Below, piece after piece: positions 54,897-64,000 of a stretch of DNA of 64,000 nt. How positions within the stretch are numbered: the stretch's first letter is position 1; every line of letters starts with the position of its first letter. A model generated the notes under the pieces. That model worked only from the letters and a program-made list of their open reading frames with translations. It was not told where the DNA came from and ran no database searches. A program made the position numbers and the translations under genes. Origin of the DNA: Lachnospiraceae bacterium (GTDB lineage: Bacteria; Bacillota; Clostridia; Lachnospirales; Lachnospiraceae); NCBI GenBank assembly GCA_017408735.1, contig JAFQUB010000027.1, positions 149,405-213,404 on the forward strand, read 5' to 3'.

Positions 54897-56603
54897 ATGG
54901 GGAAAAACAAAGAAAAAGTACTGACCGAAGGGATAAGCCCGAATGGTCAGGCAGCACAGCTGAACAAAATCGTAAAAGAAACTTATCGTGTGGTTGGAGC
55001 AGGAGTGGCTTTACTTATTGCTTTTACAGTGGCAAACATTTGCTACTCACTTATCAGTGCAGAGCAGTTAGAAACTACGATGTATTTAAACCAGTATCGA
55101 ATGGGCTCGAAAACATTGACGTCGGAGGTTCAGTCTTATGCGGTTACAGGTAAGAGTATTTACTATGATAACTATATGAAAGAACTGGAAGTGGACAAGA
55201 ACCGTGATATAGCATGGGAAGGTTTGAAAAAGAATGATATTACAGCGGAAGAATGGGCCAAATTAGAACAGATTGCATCGTTGTCAAATGGTCTGGTTCC
55301 GTTGGAAGAAGCAGCAATTAAGAATGCTTCAAGCGGAGAATTGGAAGAAGCAATGGCGCAGGTGTTTGGTGAAGAATACGAATCAACCATTCAGCAGATT
55401 AATAGTCTGACAGATGAATGTATTGAGGCAATTCAGGACAGAACAAGTAAAAAGCAGACCAGCGTAAGCATAGTGATGATGCTTTTTGAAGTTGCTTTCT
55501 GTGTTTCATTTATTTATATGGTACTGAAAGTACAGCGTACAATTAAATTTGCAAAGAATGAACTGATTGTACCAATTGTAAAAGTATCTGAACAGCTGTC
55601 GGAATTGGCTAAAGGACATTTTCATGTGGAAAACGATATGAAAGTGGACGATAGTGAAGTAGGAAAAATGGCGGAAGCCATTAACTTCATGAAACAGAAT
55701 TATACCAATATGATAAGAGAAATTGCGGATGTACTTGGCAAAATGGGTCAGGGAAATTACAATGTGGAGATTACGCAGGAGTATGTTGGAGAATTTATTC
55801 AAATTAAAGAGTCTCTCTTGAAAATCGTTGCTGATACAAAAGAAACACTTACTGTAATTCGCAATGTGGCACAGGAACTTGATGGTGGTTCCGATCAGCT
55901 TGCAAAAGCAGCAACTGATTTGGCAGAAGGAAGTACAGTACAGGCAGATAAGGTATCAGAAGTTGCAAGCATGATTAATGAAATGACACAGAGTATGGTA
56001 GAAAAAGCACAGGATGCACAGGAAGCAGTGAAGATTTCTTCCAATGCCGGAGTTGTGTTGCAAAGTGGAAATGAAAAAATGCAGGAACTTAAAGTGGCAA
56101 TTAGTGAAATCAGCAAGTGCTCCGAAGAAATCGGAACAATTATTGCAGCTATTGAAGAAATTGCCAGTCAGACAAATCTGTTATCCTTAAATGCGGCAAT
56201 TGAGGCTGCCCGTGCAGGAGAAGCAGGAAAAGGTTTTGCTGTAGTTGCAGAACAGGTGAAGAAACTTGCAGAAGAATCCGCAAATGCTGCCGGTGAAACT
56301 ACGAAATTAATCCAGATGACAGTAGAAGCAGTTGATAAAGGAATTGCAATAGCAGATGCAACAGCAAAGAATATGGAAGACGTAATGGTTGGTGCACAGG
56401 AAGCTACAGATAAAATGGAACAAATGGCAGCGGCGTTGAATCAGGAAGCAGGCCATATGAGCAAGATTGATGAAAGCATTTCTACGGTAGCTGAGATTGT
56501 AGACAACAATTCTGCAACATCAGAAGAAACTGCAGCAGTTAGTCAGGAACAGGCTGCACAGGTTACCATGATGGTTGGATTAATGGAAAAATTTGAGATG
56601 TAA
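54897..56603 (+). CDS. Methyl-accepting chemotaxis protein (4-helix sensor)
   Basis: 568 aa from ATG 54897 after AAAGGAGAAAGG. Two membrane helices (about 32-54 and 195-215) enclose a mostly helical extracytoplasmic sensor of the four-helix-bundle type. A HAMP follows, and the cytoplasmic signalling tip [20 protein letters not shown] with [18 protein letters not shown] is near 430. Ligand unknown. The protein implies chemotaxis. Confidence 0.9.
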   Translation: MGKNKEKVLTEGISPNGQAAQLNKIVKETYRVVGAGVALLIAFTVANICYSLISAEQLETTMYLNQYRMGSKTLTSEVQSYAVTGKSIYYDNYMKELEVDKNRDIAWEGLKKNDITAEEWAKLEQIASLSNGLVPLEEAAIKNASSGELEEAMAQVFGEEYESTIQQINSLTDECIEAIQDRTSKKQTSVSIVMMLFEVAFCVSFIYMVLKVQRTIKFAKNELIVPIVKVSEQLSELAKGHFHVENDMKVDDSEVGKMAEAINFMKQNYTNMIREIADVLGKMGQGNYNVEITQEYVGEFIQIKESLLKIVADTKETLTVIRNVAQELDGGSDQLAKAATDLAEGSTVQADKVSEVASMINEMTQSMVEKAQDAQEAVKISSNAGVVLQSGNEKMQELKVAISEISKCSEEIGTIIAAIEEIASQTNLLSLNAAIEAARAGEAGKGFAVVAEQVKKLAEESANAAGETTKLIQMTVEAVDKGIAIADATAKNMEDVMVGAQEATDKMEQMAAALNQEAGHMSKIDESISTVAEIVDNNSATSEETAAVSQEQAAQVTMMVGLMEKFEM

Positions 56604-56658
56604 GTTGATATTAAAATACAAAATTCTGGAACAATGATGTAAGAGAATACTTTGAAGA

Positions 56659-56688
56659 GCCGACTGGTATGTTGCCAGTCGGCTTTTT
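56659..56688 (+). terminator. Terminator after the chemoreceptor
   Basis: GCCGACTGG / CCAGTCGGC, 7-base loop, followed by TTTTT. Confidence 0.9.
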
Positions 56689-56698
56689 AAATACTCTA

Positions 56699-56729
56699 TT
56701 GACTCATCCCTTAGGGGAGAGTGTAGTAT
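56699..56729 (+). promoter_or_regulatory. MerR-type promoter with 19-base spacer
   Basis: TTGACT (56699-56704), 19-base spacer, TAGTAT (56724-56729). The spacer holds the inverted repeat CTCatCCCttaGGGGaGAG. Overlong spacers with dyad symmetry are the hallmark of MerR-family promoters. Confidence 0.7.
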
Positions 56730-56753
56730 GGTTTTATCAATGGCAAGGAGGAT

Positions 56754-57381
56754 ATGAATTATATGAAAATGAAAGAACAGCATAAAGCATGTGAAGTGAA
56801 AAAACAGTCTAAATTATATAAAATTGGAATGTTTGCAAATATGAATCGTGTAACAATAAAAACGTTGCGATATTATGATGAGCAAAATCTGATGAAGCCT
56901 GTATATGTGGACAAAGAAAATGGATATCGTTATTATGCAGCAGGTCAGATTGCAGATTTGCATAGGATACTTGCATTGCGAGAAATGGGGTTTTCAATAG
57001 AGGATATCCGAAAAATCATAAATGGAGAAGTTAGGATGTGTATGTGATGAACCAGAGTATTGTTTTACTCAATATTTGGAACAGGGTTATAAAGAAAATG
57101 ATATTTTGGTTGAAATTTGTCAGTCTGTAACAGAGAAAAAAGAAGATTCTGAAAAAGTAAAGTTTAAAACATTACCTGAAGTTGAAGCAGCGTGCATTTT
57201 TCACAAAGGTTCCTACGATACATTTTGCAAATCCTACGCTGTAATTTTAAATTACATTGAAGATAATGGTTATGAAATTTGCGGAAATATCAGGGAGTCC
57301 TATATTGACGGAGTGTGGAACAAAGATAGCACAGAGGAATGGCTGTCAGAAATTCAGATCCCTGTTAGGAGAAAGGAGTAA
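56754..57381 (+). pseudogene. Broken MerR-family regulator with GyrI-like effector domain
   Basis: First frame (56754-57047) encodes a complete MerR winged helix with KIGMFANMNRVTIKTLRYYD and DLHRILALREMGFSIEDI. It stops after IINGEVRMCM. The next frame (57022-57381) encodes a GyrI-like effector domain (YCFTQYLEQGYKENDILVEI...VPVRRKE end). Members of this family are ~270 aa; here the ~40-80-residue linker and part of the effector domain are missing and the two pieces are in different frames. A deletion plus frameshift is the simplest reading, though a short HTH-only protein could still be made. Confidence 0.7.
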
Positions 57382-57388
57382 GAAACAT

Positions 57389-59650
57389 ATGGGAAAGGCA
57401 CAGGAAGAAATTATAATTAAAGGTTTACGTCAAAACAATCTGAAAAATATATCTTTGAATATACCAAAGGAAAAGATTGTAGTGTTTACCGGAGTTTCAG
57501 GCTCAGGAAAATCAAGTATTGTTTTTGATACAATAGCTGCAGAAAGTCAGCGACAGATGAATGAAACATACACTGCATTTATGCGTGGCAGACTTCCAAA
57601 ATATGAAAAACCCAAGGTGGACTATATTGATAATTTAACTGCTTCAGTAATTATTGATCAGAGTAGGCTTGGAGGAAATGCCCGCTCTACGGTAGGAACT
57701 ATCAGTGATTTGTATGCAGCGGTCAGATTATTGTATTCCAGAATAGGAACTCCTTATGTGGGAACTGCATCTTATTTTTCTTTTAACAATCCAAATGGAA
57801 TGTGTATGGAATGCTCCGGTATTGGAAAAGTGATGAACATAGAAATTGAGAGCAAAATGGATCCTGAAAAATCATGGAATGAAGGCTTGGCGGATTTACC
57901 GGCATTTCATGTAGGTAATTGGTATTGGAAGCAGTATGCGCAGTCGGGGCTAATTCCTTTAGATAAAAAGTATAAAGATTATACAGAAACGGAAAGAAAT
58001 ATTTTATTATATGGTGCGAAGGAAAGAGGAGGTGAGCAGCTTTCGAAAAAAGTGGAAGGAATAGAAAATTACTTTAACCGAATACTGATTAAGAGAAGCA
58101 GCGCAGAAGTAAAGGAAGCTTCATTGAAAAAAATGATGGAACTGGTTGAAGAACGAACCTGTCCCTGTTGTGATGGAAAACGCTTAAATGCTACTGCACT
58201 TAGCTGTAAGGTTGTAGGATACAGTATTGATGAGATGTGTGATATGGAATTTGTAAAGCTTAGAGAAGTATTGCGTGGTATTGAGGATAAAAGGGCAACT
58301 ACCATTGTAGAAGCTTTGGTGGCATCCCTTACCAGAATGAACGATATTGGACTTCCCTATCTTAGCATGAACAGAGAATCTGCAACCTTATCAGGGGGAG
58401 AGGCACAAAGGCTTAAACTTGTAAGATATATGGGAAGTTCTTTGACAGGGATGACATATATCTTTGATGAGCCTAGTACAGGTATGCATCCAAGAGATGT
58501 ACATAGAATGAGTAAGCTGCTAAAAAGCCTGAGAGATAAGGGAAATACAGTTCTTGTAGTGGAGCATGATAAAGATATTATTAGTATTGCGGATGAAGTG
58601 ATTGATGTAGGACCTCTTGCAGGAAAAGATGGCGGACAGATCTTGTTTCAGGGCAGTTTTGAATCACTTCTTTTATCAGGAACAAAGACCGGAAATGCCA
58701 TGAAAGAAGAAATACCAGTAAAAATGCAACCAAGAATAGCTACAGAATTTCTTCCGGTGCGAAATGCGAACCTCCATAACTTGAAAGAGATATCTGTGGA
58801 TATTCCGTTAAATATATTGTCTGTTATCACGGGGGTAGCGGGTTCTGGCAAAAGTACGCTTATTCGTGATGTGTTTGCAAAACAGTATGAAGACAGAGTG
58901 GTTTTAGTTGACCAATCTCCGGTTACAGCAACAGGACGCTCTACACCAGCCACATTTTTGGGATTCTTTGATGAGATTAGAAAACTGTTTGCATCAGAAA
59001 GTGGTCAGGATGCATCGATGTTTAGTTTTAATGGTGGTGGAGCATGTCCGGTGTGTAAGGGAAGAGGAATGGTAGTTACGGAGCTGGTATTTATGGATCC
59101 GGTCACTACTGTATGTGAGGAATGTGAAGGAAAGCGATATAGCAGCGAAGCATTAAGGCATACCTACCATGGCAAAAACATTATTGAGATACTTAATATG
59201 TCAGTAGAAGAGGCATACGAATTTTTCGGGGATAATAAGAAAATTAGTAAGAAGTTGAAGGCAATGCTGGAGGTAGGACTTCCGTATCTGGCGTTGGGAC
59301 AGCCGTTATCTACTTTATCAGGTGGTGAAAGACAGAGGGTAAAACTTGCTAAGGATTTGGATAAAAAAGGGAATATCTATATTTTAGATGAGCCAACTAC
59401 AGGACTGCATGCATCGGATATTAAGAGCATCATGATACTGTTGGACAGCCTTGTGAAAAGAGGAAATACGGTTATTGTGATTGAGCATAATTTAGATGTA
59501 ATGAAGCAGGCGGACTATATGATTGATATTGGTCCTGATGGTGGTTCTGGGGGTGGTGAAGTAGTTTTTGCAGGGACACCCAAAGAAATGTTAGAGAGTG
59601 CAGATACAATTACTGCAAGATATCTGCGAAAAAGTATGGGGCGAATTTAA
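57389..59650 (+). CDS. UvrA-like dual ABC ATPase (drug-resistance/UvrA2 type)
   Basis: 753 aa from ATG 57389 after AAAGGAG. Two ABC modules: Walker A GVSGSGKSS at 35-43 and GVAGSGKST near 488, signatures LSGGEAQRLKLV and LSGGERQRVKLA, and zinc cysteines CPCCDGKR, CPVCKGRG and CEECEGKR. It is shorter than UvrA (about 940 aa) because the UvrB-binding insert is missing. Such UvrA2/DrrC-like proteins are linked to resistance to DNA-binding drugs; here it follows a broken regulator. Not the housekeeping uvrA. Confidence 0.85.
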   Translation: MGKAQEEIIIKGLRQNNLKNISLNIPKEKIVVFTGVSGSGKSSIVFDTIAAESQRQMNETYTAFMRGRLPKYEKPKVDYIDNLTASVIIDQSRLGGNARSTVGTISDLYAAVRLLYSRIGTPYVGTASYFSFNNPNGMCMECSGIGKVMNIEIESKMDPEKSWNEGLADLPAFHVGNWYWKQYAQSGLIPLDKKYKDYTETERNILLYGAKERGGEQLSKKVEGIENYFNRILIKRSSAEVKEASLKKMMELVEERTCPCCDGKRLNATALSCKVVGYSIDEMCDMEFVKLREVLRGIEDKRATTIVEALVASLTRMNDIGLPYLSMNRESATLSGGEAQRLKLVRYMGSSLTGMTYIFDEPSTGMHPRDVHRMSKLLKSLRDKGNTVLVVEHDKDIISIADEVIDVGPLAGKDGGQILFQGSFESLLLSGTKTGNAMKEEIPVKMQPRIATEFLPVRNANLHNLKEISVDIPLNILSVITGVAGSGKSTLIRDVFAKQYEDRVVLVDQSPVTATGRSTPATFLGFFDEIRKLFASESGQDASMFSFNGGGACPVCKGRGMVVTELVFMDPVTTVCEECEGKRYSSEALRHTYHGKNIIEILNMSVEEAYEFFGDNKKISKKLKAMLEVGLPYLALGQPLSTLSGGERQRVKLAKDLDKKGNIYILDEPTTGLHASDIKSIMILLDSLVKRGNTVIVIEHNLDVMKQADYMIDIGPDGGSGGGEVVFAGTPKEMLESADTITARYLRKSMGRI

Positions 59651-59664
59651 AAAAAATCGCCCCC
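59638..59664 (+). terminator. Weak terminator after the UvrA-like gene
   Basis: GGGGCGA / TCGCCCC, with an A-rich 12-base loop. It overlaps the stop codon, and the T run is poor. Confidence 0.4.
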
Positions 59665-59724
59665 TTTACGCGTTTATATTACCACAAAATTTTTAAGACG
59701 ATTTTCTTGTTTTTTTACGACAGA

Positions 59725-59753
59725 TTGACAAAATAGGGGAAAAGTTGTATAAT
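59725..59753 (+). promoter_or_regulatory. Consensus promoter of the TetR gene
   Basis: Exact TTGACA (59725-59730), 17-base spacer, exact TATAAT (59748-59753). Confidence 0.85.
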
Positions 59754-59804
59754 AAGACATATGTTACATAACAAAGTTGCGTGATTTTTGAAAGGATGTA
59801 AAGT

Positions 59805-60416
59805 ATGCCGCCAAAAGCGAAATACACAAGAGAAGAAATTATTGACAAAGCATTTGAAATGACAAGAAAGAATGGAATTGATTCGGTTGTTGCCAGAGAA
59901 CTTGGCAAGGAACTTGGAACCTCATCTTCGCCTATTTTTACAGCATTTAAAAACATGGAAGAATTGCAGCAGGAAGTAAGGAAAGTAGCTATGCGGGAAT
60001 TTGAATCATATGTTCATGATGCTGTCAACTACACACCTGCATTTAAGTACGTTGGAATGAAGATGATAGAGTTTGCGGTGAAAGAGCCGAAGTTGTTTCA
60101 ACTCTTGTACATGCGTGAGCATGATGGAAGTCAGACCTATGCTATGTTAATCGAGGAACTGGGTGATACTGTAGAAGTTTGTATTGAGCTAATGCAGAAA
60201 GAATATGTCTTAAGTAGACCGGAGGCAGAATTGTTATTTCGGCAGGTATGGCTTCATACATTTGGTATTTGTGTACTGGTCGCAGGGAGGGTATGCCATA
60301 TTTCTCAGGAAGAAATATCAGAAATGCTGAGTGTGGAATTTCAGGCAACTTTAATGCTGATAAAATCCAAAACATTTAAAACGGTTCCTGTAAATGATGT
60401 AAAGAATAAATCATAA
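59805..60416 (+). CDS. TetR-family regulator
   Basis: 203 aa. N-terminal helix-turn-helix YTREEIIDKAFEMTRKNG, then VVARELGKELGTSSSPIFTAFKNMEEL (residues 8-57), followed by an all-helical effector domain. ATG 59805 has AAAGGATG upstream. Target unknown; it lies between a UvrA-like gene and a chemoreceptor and may regulate either. Confidence 0.88.
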   Translation: MPPKAKYTREEIIDKAFEMTRKNGIDSVVARELGKELGTSSSPIFTAFKNMEELQQEVRKVAMREFESYVHDAVNYTPAFKYVGMKMIEFAVKEPKLFQLLYMREHDGSQTYAMLIEELGDTVEVCIELMQKEYVLSRPEAELLFRQVWLHTFGICVLVAGRVCHISQEEISEMLSVEFQATLMLIKSKTFKTVPVNDVKNKS

Positions 60417-60439
60417 AACAGCGACATAAGAACTTTAAT

Positions 60440-60512
60440 AAAGGTAATCAAAGAGCCGGACGCAAAGACGCAGAGCCAATTATCATAGAGGATAGTTTGC
60501 TTTGCGTCTTAT
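60440..60512 (+). ncRNA. Candidate c-di-GMP-I (GEMM) riboswitch before the chemoreceptor
   Basis: AAAGGTAATC then GCCGGACGCAAAG (60455-60467) resembles the GEMM-I core GGACGCAAAG; the usual GCAAA is GTAAT here. GACGCAAAG (60459-60467) or AAGACGCA (60465-60472) can each pair with CTTTGCGTCTT (60500-60510), giving mutually exclusive stems. GEMM-I often precedes chemoreceptor genes. A covariance-model score is needed. Confidence 0.45.
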
Positions 60513-60593
60513 TTGGTCAGAGGATATCAGTATTATTGTCCTGGGATTAAAGTGACGGATGTTATCGGAATGTAGAAAGGGGAAGGATGAATT

Positions 60594-62108
60594 ATGGGTT
60601 TACTTAGGCAAAATGAAAAGGAAGCAAATTTATTAGTGGCAAAGGTTATGAGGATTACGTTTATTATTTTCACACTCATTTATATTTTGAATGTGTTGGG
60701 GATATTTACAGTAGATAAAATGATTATGACCATTGCCTACATTGGTGGGGGATGTATGTTACTGTTGCCTACACTGTTGGTAAATATACTAAAAAGAGAA
60801 AGCAATGGCATTAAGTATATGAACGTTGTTTGTGCATCAGTATTTGTCACAATACTTAGCATCACACTTACCTATCATGTGGTTGCAATTTATGTTTATC
60901 CTATTGCCATTGCAAGCCTTTACTTTTCAAAAAGGTTGAACATTGTGGCAACCAGTCTTACGGTAGCAGGTGTTTCGGTGGGACAGATATTAGCATTTTA
61001 TCTAAACACATTGCAGGATGATAATTTTACGAAATTTAACAGCGTGATTATTTTTGGAATCATTCCTCGTGCATTGATTTTGATTGCGGTTGCGGCAATT
61101 TTTACAATGCTTTGCAGTAGAACGGCTTCTATGCTTTCTAATTTGATGGGAGCGGAGGAACAGAAGGAAATGTTTAACCGCATGAAGCAGATGAAGGAAA
61201 GTGCAGCAAAGACTTCAGAAATCATGTTTGGTATGGTATCAGAGCTTTCTGAAATTACGGAAGCTTCTCTTAAGGCGAACCAGAGTATCGCAGATGAGGC
61301 GGAGCGTTTGTTGTTAGGTTCCACTGAAAATACATCTGCGGTAGAAAATGCTGACTGCAAGATACAGGATATTACAGAGCAGTTAGAGGGACTTAGTAAT
61401 ATGAACCATAAAACAGCCAAGCTTACGGACCAAATCGGTGAGAATACACAGGAAAACCAGAAGAGAATGGATGATGCCACTGCAAACATGGAACAAATAC
61501 ATAATAGTACAAATGAGTGTAAACGTATTATCAGTAATCTTGGTGAAGAATCTAAGGAAATTATTGGAATTGTAGGAACAATTACTAAAATATCCAGTCA
61601 GACAAATATTTTAGCACTGAATGCCACAATTGAGGCAGCAAGAGCCGGAGAAAACGGAAAAGGTTTTGCAGTGGTTGCGGAACAAATTCAGAAGCTTGCA
61701 GAGCAAACAAAAATAGCAGTGGAAAGCATAGGAAATATCGTACATGAAGTGGTGAGAAATACGGAGGATGCGGTTATCGCAATGGAGCAGAACGCTGTTT
61801 ACGCACAAAATGGATTGGAAAGCATTCAAAAGGCAAACGAATCAGCGACCATTATTACCGTTTCTAATAAAGAATTAGACGAACAGATTCATGAAATCGA
61901 TAAGGTGGCAGCGATTATTCAGGAAAATAGCGGTGAAGTTGCGGACAATATGAAGCAGATTAGTAACAATACACAGCAAAATTGTAATGCAGTGGAACAG
62001 GTATCGGCAGCAACCCAGGAGAATAGTGCCGGAACAGAGAGCCTTGCAAATATTGTAGAACAGATTAAAGAACTTTCAGAGAAGTTAAATGAAGTAGTAC
62101 AGGGATAA
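60594..62108 (+). CDS. Methyl-accepting chemotaxis protein with integral-membrane sensor
   Basis: 504 aa. About six N-terminal membrane helices (about 20-190) with no large external loop, followed by the helical signalling domain whose tip is [20 protein letters not shown] with [17 protein letters not shown] near 345. No HAMP is seen. Probably senses a membrane or cytoplasmic cue. AAGGGGAAGG before ATG 60594. A candidate riboswitch lies upstream. Confidence 0.85.
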   Translation: MGLLRQNEKEANLLVAKVMRITFIIFTLIYILNVLGIFTVDKMIMTIAYIGGGCMLLLPTLLVNILKRESNGIKYMNVVCASVFVTILSITLTYHVVAIYVYPIAIASLYFSKRLNIVATSLTVAGVSVGQILAFYLNTLQDDNFTKFNSVIIFGIIPRALILIAVAAIFTMLCSRTASMLSNLMGAEEQKEMFNRMKQMKESAAKTSEIMFGMVSELSEITEASLKANQSIADEAERLLLGSTENTSAVENADCKIQDITEQLEGLSNMNHKTAKLTDQIGENTQENQKRMDDATANMEQIHNSTNECKRIISNLGEESKEIIGIVGTITKISSQTNILALNATIEAARAGENGKGFAVVAEQIQKLAEQTKIAVESIGNIVHEVVRNTEDAVIAMEQNAVYAQNGLESIQKANESATIITVSNKELDEQIHEIDKVAAIIQENSGEVADNMKQISNNTQQNCNAVEQVSAATQENSAGTESLANIVEQIKELSEKLNEVVQG

Positions 62109-62131
62109 AGGGTATTTGGGAGGAACTTTCG

Positions 62132-62509
62132 ATGAACTGTTGTCAACTGGAAAAAGATATAGCAACGAAAAGTGAACTGATGAAAAATTACGATATTGTG
62201 AAAGAATATGATCCCCAGCCTAAAAATAAGGATGGTAGCATTCGTTGGTTTTTATATCGCTGGGACGATGGTAAGAATGGTGTCAGACGACTTGCTCGTT
62301 GTAAGCATTGTGGGTGTGTTTTTCTTATTCAGGCATATAGACTAAATAAGTTTTCGGAATATGCAGATGTTCAATTTGAGGATTGGTATCCCATTGGAAG
62401 TGAGATTGAAGCAGATTACGCTAATCAAAACTACACAGGTTTGCAGTGGGAATTAGAACACAGACCGGTTTTGCAGTGTAAAGATGAAGCAGTCGTGTGT
62501 CTGGGATAG
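62132..62509 (+). CDS. Hypothetical protein with CxxC motif
   Basis: 125 aa, soluble, with CKHCG near 53-57 that may bind zinc. Otherwise unrecognised; it sits 23 bases after the chemoreceptor and precedes an accessory region. GGGAGG ribosome site precedes ATG 62132. Confidence 0.65.
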   Translation: MNCCQLEKDIATKSELMKNYDIVKEYDPQPKNKDGSIRWFLYRWDDGKNGVRRLARCKHCGCVFLIQAYRLNKFSEYADVQFEDWYPIGSEIEADYANQNYTGLQWELEHRPVLQCKDEAVVCLG

Positions 62510-62579
62510 AAAAAGATTGGAGATTTAAGTCTGCGACTGTTAGCAACAATGCGTATATTTTGAATTATAAAGGTTTTGG

Positions 62580-62628
62580 TGCTGCGTCACCTCCATGATA
62601 TGATTTGTATCATGGAGGTGGCGCAGCA
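62580..62628. repeat. 21-bp inverted repeat
   Basis: TGCTGCGTCACCTCCATGATA (62580-62600) and its near-exact reverse complement (62608-62628, one G-U pair) with a 7-base loop. No T run follows. The rest of 62510-62804 has no recognisable gene. Confidence 0.75.
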
Positions 62629-62804
62629 ATTCTGTCATTGTTGTTGCTGAAGAAAACAGGGTAAGGGGAACGGTGGAAAGTGTCTATCGGCTAAATGACA
62701 ATGTTTTATCTATTCTAAAGAGCCCACAGAAGGAAGTAGTCCAAGGCAAATTAGTTTGATATCATCGCCAATCGAGTAAGCAAGTAAAAGGAGTTGTGAT
62801 GTAA

Positions 62805-62993
62805 ATGGATAAATATGGAAAATGGCTGTTATGTCCTTTGTGTAACAGTAAGACCCGTGTATGGATAAGGGAAGATACCATACTTCAGAATTTTTTGCTT
62901 TTTTGTCCAAAGTGTAAACAGGAAAGGCTGATTAATCTGAAAGAATTTCATATGACCCTTGTACCTGAGGCGGACGCAAAGGAGAAAAAATGA
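62805..62993 (+). CDS. Cysteine-rich KTR-domain protein
   Basis: 62 aa from ATG 62805. CPLCNSKTRVWIREDT, then LLFCPKCKQERLINLKEF: a two-CxxC zinc ribbon with the KTR triplet, characteristic of the Cys_rich_KTR family often found in conjugative and mobilisable elements. Role unknown. Confidence 0.85.
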   Translation: MDKYGKWLLCPLCNSKTRVWIREDTILQNFLLFCPKCKQERLINLKEFHMTLVPEADAKEKK

Positions 62994-63012
62994 AAGAGTA
63001 GGTGGAATAATT

Positions 63013-63351
63013 ATGGCTTCAAGTAAAGAATATTTGGCGTTTATACTAGAACAATTATCAGAAATGGATGGCATTACATATCGTTCTATGATGGGCGAAT
63101 ACATCATTTATTATCATGGAAAAATTGCTGCCTATCTATGTGATGACCGTCTGTTGGTTAAAAATATATCATGTGCAGCAAAAATGATGCCAGATGCCGT
63201 TTTAGAACCTCCATATGAAGGAGCAAAACCTATGTTGTTAGTAGACAATGTAGATGATAAACAATTTTTAAAAGCATTGTTTGAAACCATGTATCCGGAA
63301 CTACCGGAACCGAAGAAAAAGGAGCTTATCAAAGTAAAAAAAGATTACTAA
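63013..63351 (+). CDS. TfoX N-terminal domain protein
   Basis: 112 aa from ATG 63013 (AGGTGGA upstream). SMMGEYIIYYHGKIAAYLCDDRLLVK and YEGAKPMLLVDNVDD are TfoX/Sxy N-domain features. The C-terminal TfoX domain is absent. Such short forms are common in Firmicutes and of unknown role. The GNAT remnant overlaps the end. Confidence 0.85.
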   Translation: MASSKEYLAFILEQLSEMDGITYRSMMGEYIIYYHGKIAAYLCDDRLLVKNISCAAKMMPDAVLEPPYEGAKPMLLVDNVDDKQFLKALFETMYPELPEPKKKELIKVKKDY

Positions 63352-63676
63352 AAAAGATATTCCAAAGGCATTAGAACTCGTGTGGAATGTTTTTTTAGCG
63401 TTTGAAGGGAATGAAATGGTTGGTATTATAGCAATGAGAAAACCGCAACATATCAGTCTGTTTTTCGTAAAGGGAAATCAACATCGTAAAGGTATTGGGA
63501 GAAAATTGTTCGAACGTATGAAAAAGGACTATGAGATACAGGAATTTACGGTCAATTCTTCGCCTTATGGCGTTGAAGCGTATCATCATTTAGGGTTCAA
63601 AGATATAGACACAGAGCAGACGACGAATGGTATTCGTTATGTACCAATGAAATATACCTCATTCTGTCTGGAATAA
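63341..63676 (+). pseudogene. Truncated GNAT acetyltransferase
   Basis: The frame reads KKITKKDIPKALELVWNVFLAFEGNEMVGIIAMRKP, with acetyl-CoA loop FFVKGNQHRKGIGRKLFERM and the C-terminal YGVEAYHHLGFKD. About 35 residues expected between the N-terminal helix and EGNEMVG are missing, and no start codon lies before the first helix (an in-frame TAA is at 63335); a GTG at 63380 would start inside the helix. Probably inactive. Confidence 0.65.
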
Positions 63677-63863
63677 TATTGAGGGAACAACGGTGATGCT
63701 GGAGATTTCTGTTAAATGATTAGTAGTTAGAAAATTTGAGAAATTGTTAATTTAGCCGAAAGGCTTAATTATAAATAACAAACTCAAACTTCGCACATAA
63801 ATTTTAGCTATGCACCTTGAAAATTCAATACCTGGCAGTTATTCAGTTGTCAATGTTCGGACC
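63677..63863. other. Non-coding stretch at right edge
   Basis: No gene is seen. It includes the phrase GCACCTTGAAAATTCAATA near 63812, a run often found in Firmicute non-coding leader and mobile-element regions. Confidence 0.3.
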
Positions 63864-64000
63864 TTAAGCGGCTTGGAGCTGCGTTTTCAACAATACTGGT
63901 AGTGTGTTCATAAATGCATCCACTAGCTCAGAGATTTTCTCATCTGATAACTCGGTGTTTTCCGTAAGCATGGTTCTGAACATTTGAAGCAGCATTTGAA
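63864..64000 (-). CDS. Partial frame entering from the right edge
   Basis: On the minus strand the frame is open from the edge and ends at 63864. It reads about 45 residues (ENTELSDEKISELVDAF, then NTLPVLLKTQLQAA). Helical and not recognised. It could be the C-terminus of a gene lying mostly outside, or a fragment. Confidence 0.4.
   Translation of the reverse strand, partial: QMLLQMFRTMLTENTELSDEKISELVDAFMNTLPVLLKTQLQAA

Noticed and set aside
1..64000. CRISPR arrays, tRNA or rRNA genes, complete insertion sequences
   Set aside because: Looked for regular repeats, cloverleaf-like segments and transposase motifs and found none that I could support.

Overview
The window looks like a chromosomal segment of a low-GC, spore-forming anaerobic Firmicute, most probably a Lachnospiraceae member; the genus cannot be fixed by eye. 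Supporting signs are the spoIIAA-spoIIAB-sigF sporulation operon, an alpha/beta-type spore protein gene, a T-box controlled valS, the DUF6465, BspA-like and InlB-repeat proteins common in gut Clostridia, and strong AGGAGG ribosome sites with ATG, GTG and TTG starts. Nearly all genes lie on the + strand; only a small membrane protein near 35.0 kb and a partial frame at the right edge are on the - strand.

Layout. 0-1 kb: 3' end of addA. 1.3-5.5 kb: a compact Tad/type IV-pilus-like operon with one ATPase, one platform-like membrane protein and six small single-helix proteins, several sharing a short N-terminal (E/K)YG motif. 5.7-12.2 kb: two large secreted repeat proteins. 12.2-14.4 kb: PadR-DUF1700-DUF4097-PspC envelope-stress-type operon behind a palindromic operator. 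14.5-18.4 kb: a spore protein, a minimal SufC/SufB-like (SMS-type) Fe-S pair and a GH133 glycogen debranching enzyme. 18.5-20.1 kb: an A/T-rich secreted protein and a lipoprotein. 20.2-26.3 kb: T-box, valS, folC, a 47-aa ORF and a zinc-ribbon/TPR protein. 26.4-34.2 kb: spoIIA operon, a conserved small protein, a GH13 enzyme, glnS, a DUF2225 protein and a MocR regulator. 34.4-39 kb: DUF6465 protein, the small - strand gene, and sbcD-sbcC.

39.1-43.6 kb: an operon of ABC ATPase, permease, a membrane-anchored HEGFH zincin-like protein, response regulator and histidine kinase. 43.6-47.1 kb: a polyamine-type operon (SpeD-like pyruvoyl enzyme, DUF4178, DUF350, membrane-fused aminopropyltransferase) ending in a 158-bp inverted repeat. 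47.4-49.2 kb: PrsA-like lipoprotein foldase and a DNA alkylation repair protein. 49.3-50.2 kb: a decayed DUF3791/DUF3990 module. 50.4-53.1 kb: a GntR(YtrA)-ABC operon with a consensus promoter and 40-bp palindromic operator. 53.2-56.6 kb: ptsI and a chemoreceptor. 56.7-59.7 kb: a broken MerR/GyrI regulator whose 19-bp-spacer promoter now precedes a UvrA-like ABC protein. 59.7-62.1 kb: TetR regulator, a candidate c-di-GMP riboswitch and a second chemoreceptor. 62.1-64 kb: accessory and decaying genes (cysteine-rich KTR, TfoX-N, truncated GNAT).

The most interesting candidates for undescribed biology are the miniature pilus-like locus, the SpeD/DUF4178/DUF350/aminopropyltransferase operon with a non-canonical residue before the pyruvoyl serine, and the HEGFH protein inside an ABC/two-component operon. 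All functional assignments come from reading motifs and recalling families; no database search was run.
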